Assembly: GCA_002394335.1 (NCBI GenBank)
Contig: DGTP01000014.1
Coordinates: 199,929-263,928, forward strand
From: Bacteroidales bacterium UBA4333
GTDB taxonomy: Bacteria; Bacteroidota; Bacteroidia; Bacteroidales; Paludibacteraceae
Direction of reading: 5' to 3'
Length of the DNA: 64,000 bases
Part shown: one piece after another, positions 44,660 through 53,177 of the stretch
How the letters are laid out: each line of letters opens with the position of its first letter
How positions within the stretch are numbered: position 1 is the first letter of the stretch
Position numbers and translations under genes: made by a program
The notes under the pieces: generated by a model
The model's database searches: none
What the model was told of the DNA's origin: nothing
What the model saw: the letters and a program-made list of their open reading frames with translations, nothing else

Positions 44660-46201
44660 ATGCCGGCAATTACAGGTACTACCATAATGATTCTAACTAA
44701 TGTTGGACTACAATTGTTTAATAGCATGCGTGGAAATAGAACCAATGAAGCCATGCGTCAAAAGCAACAAGAGTTCCAACGTGCTTCCCAAGAACGCAAT
44801 CATGAGCGTATGATGCAGTTACTCCGGGAAGGTCAGGCTATGCAGGAAGAATGGGAAAAAGAAATGCACGATACACGGGTTAACAATATCAATGAGGACT
44901 TTGATCAACTTATTTCTCGTGTGTTTCAGCAACAAGCTCTCCAGCATTGGCCTTTGTCCGTCTTACCGATGGTGATGAAGAATCAGTCGTTAGGTAGTTA
45001 TCGAGCTAAAAGCGATGAAAATATTGCTCTGCATGTTATCCTCACTCCATCCAATAGCCAGAGTTTCAATAGTTCAGTTTTTCCACAGATAGAACAGGGG
45101 GTAGAGGCATTTTGCAATAGACATTGGAATACTCACTCCAATCACCCCATTCTTTTTTATGGAGGAGCATGGAAAAGTAGGACCGCACCCTCGCAAAATG
45201 AGATTTCACAGCTGAAAGCCGATTTACCACATTTACCGGTTCTGCTTATTACTCCATATTTTAGTGACAATGATGATAAATTGGTATTTAATATCAACAT
45301 GTGGGGAGTCGGGCAAGAGCAAGACGCTGTTATTATCCCTACAGAAAAGGAGTTCTCCTATTATAACATTTATGCAAAGGAAATGAATTATGGGGAAGAA
45401 CTGACATCAACTACTATAGAAGAGTTTATTCCCTATCTCCAGTGTTTAATAGGCTATTTGGCAGATGTTTATTTCTGGTCCGCTCATGCCGTTGCTCCCC
45501 TTTTACCCTCTCTCTTGACAATTGGAGCAATCAACACGGATGGGATGAAGTATTTGCTATCATCAAATCAAGAAAGATATGAAAATTTATTAGAAACAAC
45601 GGAGGAACAAGTAAAGAATTATCCAGTACGCATTAATCATTTACTTGCACTATATGAGGGGCAAAAACCTTTTATTAAACCTGCCGAACAATATTCTACC
45701 ATTAACAATATTCTTCTCGCGTATTGTAATGGGGCCTCTAGGAAATACAAATCAGGAGATGAAGCAATATGCAAATTTCCGTGGACTAAACAAGATGAAC
45801 CATTTTTAAAGTCTCTCAGCAGATGCTACGAAAACAAAAATAGACATCTTATTCAGATAATAAAAGAACTAGAAAATGCAGACAACATCAATGTATATTG
45901 TGAAGTTATTGAGGAGAGCGATGTATATATCATAGATATTTTTGATTGGTGCGATACTGCTTTCCAAACTCATAAACAAGGTGCACATGTTGTTATACAA
46001 ATAGAAGAAAATCAGATTATAGCGTTCGTTAAGGATGTTGGGTTGTCAATAATTAATGATGCCTCATCTCCGTGTTGTCGCATATACCAATTTGAAAGAT
46101 TGTTATTCCCTAAGAATGTAACAATTAATAATAATAACTTAAATTGGACCAAAGAAAAATTTTACAATATTTATTCAAACATTAAATGTATTCTACAATG
46201 A
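44660..46201 (+). CDS. Coiled-coil protein of unknown function, paralogue B
   Basis: A 513-residue protein. A short N-terminal hydrophobic stretch (TGTTIMILTNVGLQLFNSM) is followed by a Gln/Glu/Arg-rich helix (about 28-75) and a domain starting QALQHWPLSVLPMV, matching paralogue A. It is about 150 residues longer, with a C-terminal extension rich in Ile and Asn that contains paired Cys (SSPCCRIYQFERL). No enzyme motif seen. The stop overlaps the next ATG by 4 bp, showing tight coupling. Confidence 0.6.
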   Translation: MPAITGTTIMILTNVGLQLFNSMRGNRTNEAMRQKQQEFQRASQERNHERMMQLLREGQAMQEEWEKEMHDTRVNNINEDFDQLISRVFQQQALQHWPLSVLPMVMKNQSLGSYRAKSDENIALHVILTPSNSQSFNSSVFPQIEQGVEAFCNRHWNTHSNHPILFYGGAWKSRTAPSQNEISQLKADLPHLPVLLITPYFSDNDDKLVFNINMWGVGQEQDAVIIPTEKEFSYYNIYAKEMNYGEELTSTTIEEFIPYLQCLIGYLADVYFWSAHAVAPLLPSLLTIGAINTDGMKYLLSSNQERYENLLETTEEQVKNYPVRINHLLALYEGQKPFIKPAEQYSTINNILLAYCNGASRKYKSGDEAICKFPWTKQDEPFLKSLSRCYENKNRHLIQIIKELENADNINVYCEVIEESDVYIIDIFDWCDTAFQTHKQGAHVVIQIEENQIIAFVKDVGLSIINDASSPCCRIYQFERLLFPKNVTINNNNLNWTKEKFYNIYSNIKCILQ

Positions 46202-46590
46202 AAACTTTTGAGAATCAATTATGGACAGAACGTCCTCAGAAGTCTCCTTGGGAGGAGATGAAAGAAAGGGTTAAACATCTAATTTTTGGTTTAGACGAAA
46301 CCATTAATGAAGATGAACGGTATGAGTTAGAGTCATGCAGAACACTTACTTACAAGAATGTGGTAGAATGGCTAATGAAAAATAAGCCTGTAGATTTTGA
46401 TGAAGCACTATTATATCGATATAAATCAGAAAGAAACAAGAAATATCCGATTGTTTTATCAATAGTCTTTGTGAAAGATTCCAAACCACTACTTGGTGGA
46501 GATTATTTAAAGAAAATATATTATTGTACTTTTTTAGATGCCGATTTAGACAATTTATTTGCTGGCGATGATAAGGTATTAGTAAAATGA
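46198..46590 (+). CDS. Small hypothetical protein with charged-strand C-terminus
   Basis: A 130-residue soluble protein, acidic and basic residues mixed, predicted helix 15-60 and strands at PIVLSIVFVKD and KKIYYCTFLDAD. It ends AGDDKVLVK, related to the KVVILE tails of its neighbours. The ATG at 46198 lies in the ATGA overlap with the upstream gene; the ATG at 46186 is less likely. Confidence 0.6.
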   Translation: MKTFENQLWTERPQKSPWEEMKERVKHLIFGLDETINEDERYELESCRTLTYKNVVEWLMKNKPVDFDEALLYRYKSERNKKYPIVLSIVFVKDSKPLLGGDYLKKIYYCTFLDADLDNLFAGDDKVLVK

Positions 46591-46616
46591 AGTTTTAAAT
46601 GAAAGGAGAAAAAAAT

Positions 46617-46979
46617 ATGGGACTTATTTTTGATATAATAGACGCGATAATTGATGGTATTGAGGCGATATGGAACGCCGCAGTTAAAGTTTTTAAATCA
46701 ATTGTCCAATTTTTTACTGATGTCGTAAATTGGTTTAACAAGATTCTAAATCCCAATGAGGAGGCAGTTTTAATTGATTTACCAAAATTAGTTGACGACG
46801 CAAGGAGAAAAGGTCATGTCGTTCATGTTCCCGGGTTGCGTGGAAATAAGGGTGTCGCAGCAGCAACTTTCGATCCAATAACTCGTAAGATAACGCAATT
46901 AAAATCAATAGATTCTGATAAACGAGATGATAAAACAGATGAAATTTTAGGTGGACGTAAAGTTGTTATTCTTGAATAA
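46617..46979 (+). CDS. Small protein with amphipathic N-terminus and KVVILE tail
   Basis: A 120-residue protein. Residues 1-45 form a long hydrophobic or amphipathic helix (GLIFDIIDAIIDGIEAIWNA and following) that could lie on a membrane. A basic segment follows, then VVHVPGLRGNKGVAAATFDP and an acidic-basic stretch ending ILGGRKVVILE. The start at 46617 is chosen because AAAGGAG 10 bases upstream is a rare Shine-Dalgarno-like sequence; the ATG at 46599 would translate that site itself. Confidence 0.62.
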   Translation: MGLIFDIIDAIIDGIEAIWNAAVKVFKSIVQFFTDVVNWFNKILNPNEEAVLIDLPKLVDDARRKGHVVHVPGLRGNKGVAAATFDPITRKITQLKSIDSDKRDDKTDEILGGRKVVILE

Positions 46980-47000
46980 ATTTCTAATAATAGACAAAAT

Positions 47001-47384
47001 ATGAAAGGATTTTTAAGTTTTATTGCTTGTGTCTGTGGAATAGGCGCAATGTACTATGTCGTAAAAAAAATAATAGGTAAGCCAATACATATGGTTCCTA
47101 TCAAAAAGTATGAATTGTTTCAGTTAGAAGATCTATTGAATTGGTTTAAACAATATGATTTGACTGAAAACGATGAGTGCTGCATTATAAATGATTGTGA
47201 AACAACAAAGTACGGCTTTAAATTAAAAGGTTTATGTCATGACGATATTAATAAAGTAATTGTCTTGGTAGTTTTCGATAAAAATATGAAAAAGATTAAA
47301 GAGGCAATTGGTGTTGTTTATGATGATATAGATCCTGATATAAAAAGCATGATTAAAGACAAGAAAGTAGTAATATTGGAATAA
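47001..47384 (+). CDS. Small membrane-anchored protein with KVVILE tail
   Basis: A 127-residue protein with one N-terminal membrane helix (KGFLSFIACVCGIGAMYYVV), a helix with aromatic residues (ELFQLEDLLNWFKQYDL), a strand-rich centre holding CCIINDC, and the same ending as the upstream protein (IKDKKVVILE). Family unknown. It follows its neighbour by 21 bp and precedes the next ATG by 2 bp. Confidence 0.62.
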   Translation: MKGFLSFIACVCGIGAMYYVVKKIIGKPIHMVPIKKYELFQLEDLLNWFKQYDLTENDECCIINDCETTKYGFKLKGLCHDDINKVIVLVVFDKNMKKIKEAIGVVYDDIDPDIKSMIKDKKVVILE

Positions 47385-47386
47385 AA

Positions 47387-47662
47387 ATGGGATTATTGTT
47401 TTGGTTTTGGATGTGGTGTATAGCCACAGCTGGTGTAATAGCTATTTCCATAGTTGTTTCTGTTTTTCTTGATAGAAATAATATTGCAAGTATACTTGGA
47501 CAACATGAAACGAATGGTGCTAGCCAATGGCTTGTAAAAGAGATTGAAGGCGCGGATCATGTTGTTATTGGATTAAAAAAATCAGGAGAAATAGTAGGTG
47601 GTGTTAATATTACATGCAAAAATGGTCATGCATTACGTGTAGGGCAAACTGGTTGGTTATAA
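47387..47662 (+). CDS. Small single-helix membrane protein
   Basis: A 91-residue protein with an N-terminal membrane helix (about 3-28, Trp-rich FWFWMWCIATAGVIAISIVV) and a short strand-rich part (HVVIGLKKSGEIVGGVNITC). It ends VGQTGWL and lacks the shared tail. The small domain resembles in layout those of the two upstream proteins. No function recognised. Confidence 0.58.
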   Translation: MGLLFWFWMWCIATAGVIAISIVVSVFLDRNNIASILGQHETNGASQWLVKEIEGADHVVIGLKKSGEIVGGVNITCKNGHALRVGQTGWL

Positions 47663-47683
47663 TAATTATATATTTTAATAGTT

Positions 47684-49279
47684 ATGATAAATGTAATTGT
47701 GCACATTGACGCAGACAAGGAAACTCAATCTTCAATTAAACAACAAATTGAGTCCGCGGTATCTAATATCGATTTGTATCCGTTTGGAGTCGAACAGTAC
47801 ACTATCTATGCGGAAAGCAACATAGATAGGGAGTCTTTAAGTGAGGCGTTGCAGATAGCAGCAAATAGTCGAATATATCTATTGTTTCAAAATAGACCAA
47901 AGTATCTAGAAAAGAACACTTCATTTGACGCAGAACTTGCTCGATTTGGAATAAGGTTAAGATCATTAGATACTTCTTACTTAACGGGAATCGAAAATAT
48001 CCTTATCGTTGTGGATTTTTCAAAAGAGCCTTTAAATAATACAGTGGAAACATCTTTGACTAGTTCAAAAGATAGGAAGGGCATGTTCGTTCCAACAAAT
48101 CCAAAATATTCGATGAAACAAGTCGTTATATCGGAGGAAATGAAAAAAGATATTTATGACGCAATCTCTATTATAAAAAATCAAGAAGTCATATATAAAG
48201 ATTGGGGATTTGAAGAAATTGATTCCGAAGTTCGCACTATCATAAATTTTCATGGGCCGGCGGGGACAGGAAAAACAAAGTGTGCGCATGCTATTGCTGA
48301 TGAATTAGGTAAAAAGATACTCTGCCTCAATTATTCAGATATTGAATCAATGTGGGCAGGAGAGTCTCCAAAAAATTTAGTCGCAGCTTTTAGAGCAGCT
48401 GAAGATGTTGATGCTTTATTATTTATGGATGAAGCAGATTCGTTTTTGGGTAAACGTATTACGAATGTTCAATCTGGTCATGATCAATCAATCAATTCAT
48501 TGAGAAGTCAATTGCTGATTTTATTGGAAAATTTTCATGGGATAGTAATTTTTGCAACAAATTTGGTTAAAAACTTTGACAAAGCTTTTGAAACTCGCAT
48601 TGTTAAACATATAAAATTTGATTTGCCAGATGCTCCCACATGCGCTAGATTGTATAAGATACTTATTCCGAGCAAGTTGCCATTGCAGACTCAATTCAAT
48701 GATGAAGATTATAATAAATTAGGCGAGTTGTCTGAGGGGTTATCAGGAAGAGATATACGTAATATCATTCTTGAAACAATGTCATTTGCTGCGAACAATC
48801 ATATTTCAACTTTTAAGAGAGAAATGTTTGAAGAAACAATTCGTAACAAAAAAATGGAATATGAAAAATTGCAAGAGCAAGACATTGTACACGAACATGA
48901 GATTGGAGATGCTGTAATTGATAGTTTGATTTTAGAAACTGCTAAACGCAAGCAAAAGGCATTAAAAACAATTTGCACAGTAATGATCAATGAATTAGAG
49001 TTGAACGATGAAGAAAAAGAAAGATGCATAAATGAGTTAAGTTTCTTATGGGGATTAGATATGACTCAAAAAGAAGAAATTACCATAGAAGAAGCATGTG
49101 CAACTTTTGAGTCTCCAATCAATAAGTTGATAGTAATTGGTTTATTACAAGTAATTTTTTCAATTGTCGATAATATCCCTCATTCGGCATGGAAACTAAT
49201 CCAGAAAATATATTGTCTGTTAGGATATGATATAGAAAACTTTACAAAGTTCAAAGAGTTTATTAAAAACATTAAATAG
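47684..49279 (+). CDS. AAA+ ATPase (Vps4/FtsH-class) with novel N-terminal domain
   Basis: A 531-residue protein. Residues 1-150 form an alpha/beta domain I do not recognise (starts INVIVHIDADKETQ). The AAA+ module runs about 155-400: Walker A GPAGTGKT (191-198), Walker B ALLFMDEAD (244-252), sensor 1 IFATN with N293, a likely arginine finger R305 (FETRIVKHI), and SGRDIRNIILE in the sensor-2 region. The C-terminal 130 residues are helical (MINELELNDEEKERC, then LLQVIFSIVDNIP), faintly TerB-like. Such ATPases thread or disassemble protein complexes. In this operon it may act on the tailed small proteins or the coiled-coil pair. Confidence 0.82.
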   Translation: MINVIVHIDADKETQSSIKQQIESAVSNIDLYPFGVEQYTIYAESNIDRESLSEALQIAANSRIYLLFQNRPKYLEKNTSFDAELARFGIRLRSLDTSYLTGIENILIVVDFSKEPLNNTVETSLTSSKDRKGMFVPTNPKYSMKQVVISEEMKKDIYDAISIIKNQEVIYKDWGFEEIDSEVRTIINFHGPAGTGKTKCAHAIADELGKKILCLNYSDIESMWAGESPKNLVAAFRAAEDVDALLFMDEADSFLGKRITNVQSGHDQSINSLRSQLLILLENFHGIVIFATNLVKNFDKAFETRIVKHIKFDLPDAPTCARLYKILIPSKLPLQTQFNDEDYNKLGELSEGLSGRDIRNIILETMSFAANNHISTFKREMFEETIRNKKMEYEKLQEQDIVHEHEIGDAVIDSLILETAKRKQKALKTICTVMINELELNDEEKERCINELSFLWGLDMTQKEEITIEEACATFESPINKLIVIGLLQVIFSIVDNIPHSAWKLIQKIYCLLGYDIENFTKFKEFIKNIK

Positions 49280-49292
49280 TGGTGTAAGTATT

Positions 49293-49499
49293 ATGGAACT
49301 ATCAGAAAAAGAAAAACGAATCATAGAAGAAGCTTTGAGTCATCCGCTTACTAGTAAGGATAGTTTTAGACTAAAAAGTAGATGTGCGTCATGTCTTGCG
49401 ATAGATGATTCAATATCGAAGATTGACATTCCTCGATCTGTTGAAAATTCTGAAATGATGAAGTTCTTATCCTCAGGAAAGAAAATAATAATAGAATAA
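49293..49499 (+). CDS. 68-residue protein with IIIE tail
   Basis: A small hydrophilic protein directly after the AAA+ gene (13 bp). Helical start (ELSEKEKRIIEEALSHPL), a centre with Cys pair CASC, and a C-terminal end SSGKKIIIE that matches the KVVILE tails at 46979 and 47384. It is perhaps an adaptor or tagged subunit. No family known. Confidence 0.6.
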   Translation: MELSEKEKRIIEEALSHPLTSKDSFRLKSRCASCLAIDDSISKIDIPRSVENSEMMKFLSSGKKIIIE

Positions 49500-49551
49500 G
49501 TATTTTATGTAAATTGCAAACAATATAGACTTAACAACCAGATTATAAGAT

Positions 49552-49731
49552 ATGATACCAAATTTGATTTTGGGTTTATTAAGACCAATGTATGTAGATG
49601 GATATACCATCAACTATGCAGACCCATACTATGAGCCATGTGTTCATTGTGGTAGTACAACTTATCAAACAAAGGAAGAATACACTTTGTGTTATTGCCA
49701 TAAATGCAGAAGGCTACTAGTTCATTACTAA
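49552..49731 (+). CDS. 59-residue zinc-ribbon mini-protein
   Basis: An ATG-to-TAA frame of 60 codons. The sequence holds CVHCG at residues 30-34 and CYCHKC at 47-52, a paired-cysteine zinc ribbon with about 15 residues between the knuckles. It is AT-rich like its neighbours, on the same strand, 52 bp after the previous gene and 33 bp before the next, so it is probably a real member of the operon. Role unknown; zinc ribbons of this size bind nucleic acid or partner proteins. Confidence 0.6.
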   Translation: MIPNLILGLLRPMYVDGYTINYADPYYEPCVHCGSTTYQTKEEYTLCYCHKCRRLLVHY

Positions 49732-49764
49732 CAAATTGGTATAATTCCACATATTAATAAGATT

Positions 49765-51345
49765 ATGTTTGACTTTTTAGATTATCTCAACTCCATCGTA
49801 TTAGGAGATGATGGTGGTTCGCAAACTACTGCTACGGCTGTGATGCAGGATTTTGCACAGGAACAATATGGTTTCAATCTCACAGATGAACAGATAGTAC
49901 GTTCCGTTCAAGAAGCAAGTGATTTCTTTAACATGGATAGTCCGGCAGTTATCAGAGATGGTTGGACAACCGGAGTATGCACCTATTTGTCATTCATGGA
50001 ATCTGATGATGTGTTATTTATTAATAAACATCAAATGGAGGCAATGGGTATAACCGGTGCTGAGGCTTTTGACTTAGTAATGACCCATGAAGGAGCACAT
50101 CGTGCTTTGCAGGGAATGGATACCGGCTACACGGATCACCAAGAAGAATTGTGCTGTGATACGATGGCTGGTATTCGTGCCGCATTAAACGACATGCCCC
50201 AAGATGCTATTGATGCAATGAAAAATTCTCTTGCTAATACTCCTGCAAGCGAAAGTCATCCGGCTGGAGTTGATCGGACACAAGCTATTGAGGATGGATA
50301 TCAGTTCGCCAAAGATTATATGATACATCATAATGGACAAGCCCCATCATTTAGCGAGTGTTTGGACCATTTCGATACGGTTCATCATATCAATTCCGAA
50401 GTCGAAATAAAAGGATTAGTAACCCTTAGACCGGAAGGCGCACCTGCTGCGGTCAGGACTTATTCTGCCGAAGAAATAGGTGCACGGCTATATAGCTTGC
50501 AAGAAGAAATCCAAAATCTGCAAACACAGATTCGTCATGTAGTTCCTATTGGTGATGAAGATCTTTGGCAAGAATCGGATATGTCCAGAATAGATGCCCT
50601 GCAAGATAAATTGGATGCTGCTACTCGTGAATACCAACGATGGATAGATGAAACACCCGATCGAGATATTCATGGATATACAACTTCTGATATAGAGTGG
50701 CTAGAGAAGCAAGTCCGCATATCAAGTGGCTCTGAGCAAGCGCATTGGTTGGAGAAACTGAAGTGGGCAACTAATCATGTGTCTGGTTTTGTGGCAGAAG
50801 AAACTGCAAATATGACGGATAATGCCAGTGATTTTAGTGCCGACGATTCTCTTCATGGTTTTGTAAATGACAAGGGATGGCATTTAAAACAAGCAGAACA
50901 TGAGCAAAAAGAAGTGGAGTATTATAGACAGCGAATGGAACACGCTTTAAAAGACGGCAAAATAAGCAATGCTAGTGACTATGAATATCAGATGAAGAGA
51001 CATGAAAAACTGATGAAGAGTCATGTGGACGATGCACAACGTAGCACAAAATTATTTGCAGCTCCTTCGGATGTGTCATTTACCGGCTCCATTGAAGGAT
51101 TTGTAATGCCCTCTTTTGAGGAACTCCAGAATATGGGATTTAGTGACCACATTGCTCATGGCATGTTAAATCCGGATATGCCTCATTCATACACGCAGCA
51201 AGAATTGCAAATTGTACTCTCTTCTGACAACCCGCTTGAAGCCTACAATCAAATGATGGATGCCAAGGCCAATGTAGCGATGGCAAAAGCTGATGCCCTC
51301 GAAGCCCGAATAGCCAGAGACTTCGGTATATTCACAACAATTTAA
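49765..51345 (+). CDS. Predicted zinc metallopeptidase-like protein with coiled coils
   Basis: A 526-residue soluble protein. The N-terminal third carries a zincin motif: H108-E-G-A-H112 (VMTHEGAHRAL) followed about 15 residues later by QEELCCDTMAG, giving a plausible third ligand (E127/E128 or D132), as in M48/M78-like proteases. The rest is helical and charged, with long likely coiled coils (about 230-300 and 385-440), and contains a UBA-like stretch FEELQNMGFSDHIAHGML near 450. No signal peptide, so it should act in the cytoplasm. Its substrate may be another operon product. GC content is slightly higher than in neighbouring small genes. Confidence 0.65.
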   Translation: MFDFLDYLNSIVLGDDGGSQTTATAVMQDFAQEQYGFNLTDEQIVRSVQEASDFFNMDSPAVIRDGWTTGVCTYLSFMESDDVLFINKHQMEAMGITGAEAFDLVMTHEGAHRALQGMDTGYTDHQEELCCDTMAGIRAALNDMPQDAIDAMKNSLANTPASESHPAGVDRTQAIEDGYQFAKDYMIHHNGQAPSFSECLDHFDTVHHINSEVEIKGLVTLRPEGAPAAVRTYSAEEIGARLYSLQEEIQNLQTQIRHVVPIGDEDLWQESDMSRIDALQDKLDAATREYQRWIDETPDRDIHGYTTSDIEWLEKQVRISSGSEQAHWLEKLKWATNHVSGFVAEETANMTDNASDFSADDSLHGFVNDKGWHLKQAEHEQKEVEYYRQRMEHALKDGKISNASDYEYQMKRHEKLMKSHVDDAQRSTKLFAAPSDVSFTGSIEGFVMPSFEELQNMGFSDHIAHGMLNPDMPHSYTQQELQIVLSSDNPLEAYNQMMDAKANVAMAKADALEARIARDFGIFTTI

Positions 51346-51383
51346 AATGGTGCAAGTTTGTTCTTAAAAAATAATTAAATACT

Positions 51384-52106
51384 ATGGCAACGAGAATACC
51401 TTTTTATAAAAAAATATACAATTGGATAAAAGTTAATGTAACTGCAACTGTGTTATCACTACTCCTTACTGTGCTAGGTCTGTCAATAACTTTATACGAC
51501 CGAAAATATGATCCATCAGTTGAAGAGTCTATTCAGAATGCTCTCAAAGAACAGAAGAAACATGAATTACCACAAATTCCAGAGGCAATTCTAGAAGAGC
51601 AACCCAGGATTAAACAGGTATACGCTACTGCCAAAATGATTGATAGAACCTTGATTTTATTAGAGGGATTGAGTTTTGATATCAAAGAAATGGAAAATGC
51701 AACATCTATAAAAGAAGTGATTTCATTAGGATATAAAGAGCGTGAACTTTCAGAGTGTGTTAAAATTATATTGTCAAATATAGGAGAAACTATACAAGAA
51801 GGTGATCAATACAAGGTAAATGTAGAGCAATTAAAAATTTTTGTTCAATCTACGATGAGGAAACTAAATGAGAGAGAGGATCAACTATTAAACGAGGTAG
51901 TAAATATCAATAATGATATTGAATGTGGGAAAACTTCCGCTGATCGTGCTCAAAAATTATTAATAAAACTATTCAGAGATTACTATGATTCAGATGAAGT
52001 AAAGCAATATTATAAGCAACTATGTGACCTGTTGGTAGATTTTAAAGTAGTCATAAAAGAAAAAATAGAAGTAGAGATAGTTAAAAATCAACTCATTATT
52101 AAATGA
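51384..52106 (+). CDS. Membrane-anchored helical protein
   Basis: A 240-residue protein: a basic start, one membrane helix (about 19-38, TATVLSLLLTVLGLSITLY), then a cytoplasmic or periplasmic part that is entirely helical and charged, ending VEIVKNQLIIK. The ending (LIIK) is loosely like the tails of the small proteins. No family recognised. Confidence 0.58.
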   Translation: MATRIPFYKKIYNWIKVNVTATVLSLLLTVLGLSITLYDRKYDPSVEESIQNALKEQKKHELPQIPEAILEEQPRIKQVYATAKMIDRTLILLEGLSFDIKEMENATSIKEVISLGYKERELSECVKIILSNIGETIQEGDQYKVNVEQLKIFVQSTMRKLNEREDQLLNEVVNINNDIECGKTSADRAQKLLIKLFRDYYDSDEVKQYYKQLCDLLVDFKVVIKEKIEVEIVKNQLIIK

Positions 52107-52173
52107 TTTTTGGAAATACTATTTTTAACTGATAAATTATGGACTAGTACCTTTTTGACAGAAAAAAAAATAT

Positions 52174-52521
52174 ATGCGAGTACCTATTTGCGCCTATAAA
52201 AAGTTTTATGAGGATACAAGCCCTATTGGCTCAATGTGTGCCATAGAGTGCAGCGAGGAGAGGTTTCTCCTCGTGAAAGTGAATTGGGGGGCAGAGGAGG
52301 ATTACGAACGGAGTAGGGATGGCGAAGTAGAGTTGTCCTGGGTGGTAAAAGATGAGGCGCTGGCGCGGTTGAAAAAGATTTGCAATAACGCCAAGACACC
52401 AGAAGATGTCATCCAATATCTGCATGAGCGTTTTGCTCCATTCGAACGTCAAGCCGGCGACAAGTTAATTGAATGGTTGGAGAAGAAGTCCATCCCCTAT
52501 TATTACGATGTGCATTATTAA
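52174..52521 (+). CDS. Hypothetical 115-residue protein
   Basis: A soluble acidic protein beginning RVPICAYKKFYEDTSPIGS, with strands around RFLLVKVNWG and a helix ending in IPYYYDVHY. The size and style resemble small immunity-type proteins of polymorphic systems, but no family is recognised. A TACCTTTTTG sequence 27 bp upstream might be a weak internal promoter box. Confidence 0.55.
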   Translation: MRVPICAYKKFYEDTSPIGSMCAIECSEERFLLVKVNWGAEEDYERSRDGEVELSWVVKDEALARLKKICNNAKTPEDVIQYLHERFAPFERQAGDKLIEWLEKKSIPYYYDVHY

Positions 52522-52548
52522 CCCGGACTGAATATTTTTTTCTTCCAT

Positions 52549-52603
52549 CTGATAGATTCTTTGTCCATTTGTGCTCTATAGTCGTAAATGTTGGACTTTT
52601 AAT
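52549..52603. repeat. Leader repeat, copy 1
   Basis: CTGATAGATT ... CTATAGTCGTAAATGTTGGACTTTTAA precedes the gene at 52613. A close copy precedes its paralogue at 55307, so the leaders were duplicated with the genes. Confidence 0.55.
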
Positions 52604-52612
52604 TTCGAAGCT

Positions 52613-53119
52613 ATGAACATTTACGACAAAATCAGACGAATGTTGGGTGATGAGACCTATGACGAGAAGATGTACAAACTGCTCAACACGGAGCGGTTTA
52701 ATCAGGAACGGTACGAGACAACGGACAAGGGTGAGGATATGGCTTTGGTTAAACAAAGCATCTTAGGATGGTGGAAGCCTCGATTTCTCTTGGATCATCG
52801 CACCAAATGTGCCTATGAGTTTATGGATGCAGGGAAAGAGTTAGTGACTGTTACGGACGAAGATATTGACTGGAAAAGTCTGGAGGGACTATCGGGAGAA
52901 GTTATCGCGAGAGCGCAAAATCACGACGGACATTTCCCGACAATAATATATGGCTTCAAAGGCGGAGTCGCCGAAGTAATGTGGCAGATCAATCCCGATG
53001 GTCAATACTATACGGACGATGATGGATTCGGCATGACCGATGACAAGGAGGTTGCGCTATGGGGTAAAATCGACCGTACCGGCAAAGTTGTTGAACCATT
53101 TACTTATCGAAAAAACTGA
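52613..53119 (+). CDS. Hypothetical protein, paralogue of the 55307 gene
   Basis: A 168-residue soluble protein. Its C-terminal part (WQINPDGQYYTDDDGFGMTD ... VVEPFTYRK) aligns with WMLYPDGRYFADSDGFGGED ... VIRPFTVV of the protein at 55307. The pattern PDG.Y..D.DGFG..D with acidic residues may bind a cation or form a beta-turn. The start is MNIYDKI at 52613; the earlier ATG at 52571 lies in the leader repeat. Confidence 0.6.
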   Translation: MNIYDKIRRMLGDETYDEKMYKLLNTERFNQERYETTDKGEDMALVKQSILGWWKPRFLLDHRTKCAYEFMDAGKELVTVTDEDIDWKSLEGLSGEVIARAQNHDGHFPTIIYGFKGGVAEVMWQINPDGQYYTDDDGFGMTDDKEVALWGKIDRTGKVVEPFTYRKN

Positions 53120-53177
53120 TAAGCAGCAAGATACACAAATCGTCAACTGTTAATTACAAGTTAATTGGATTATTGCT

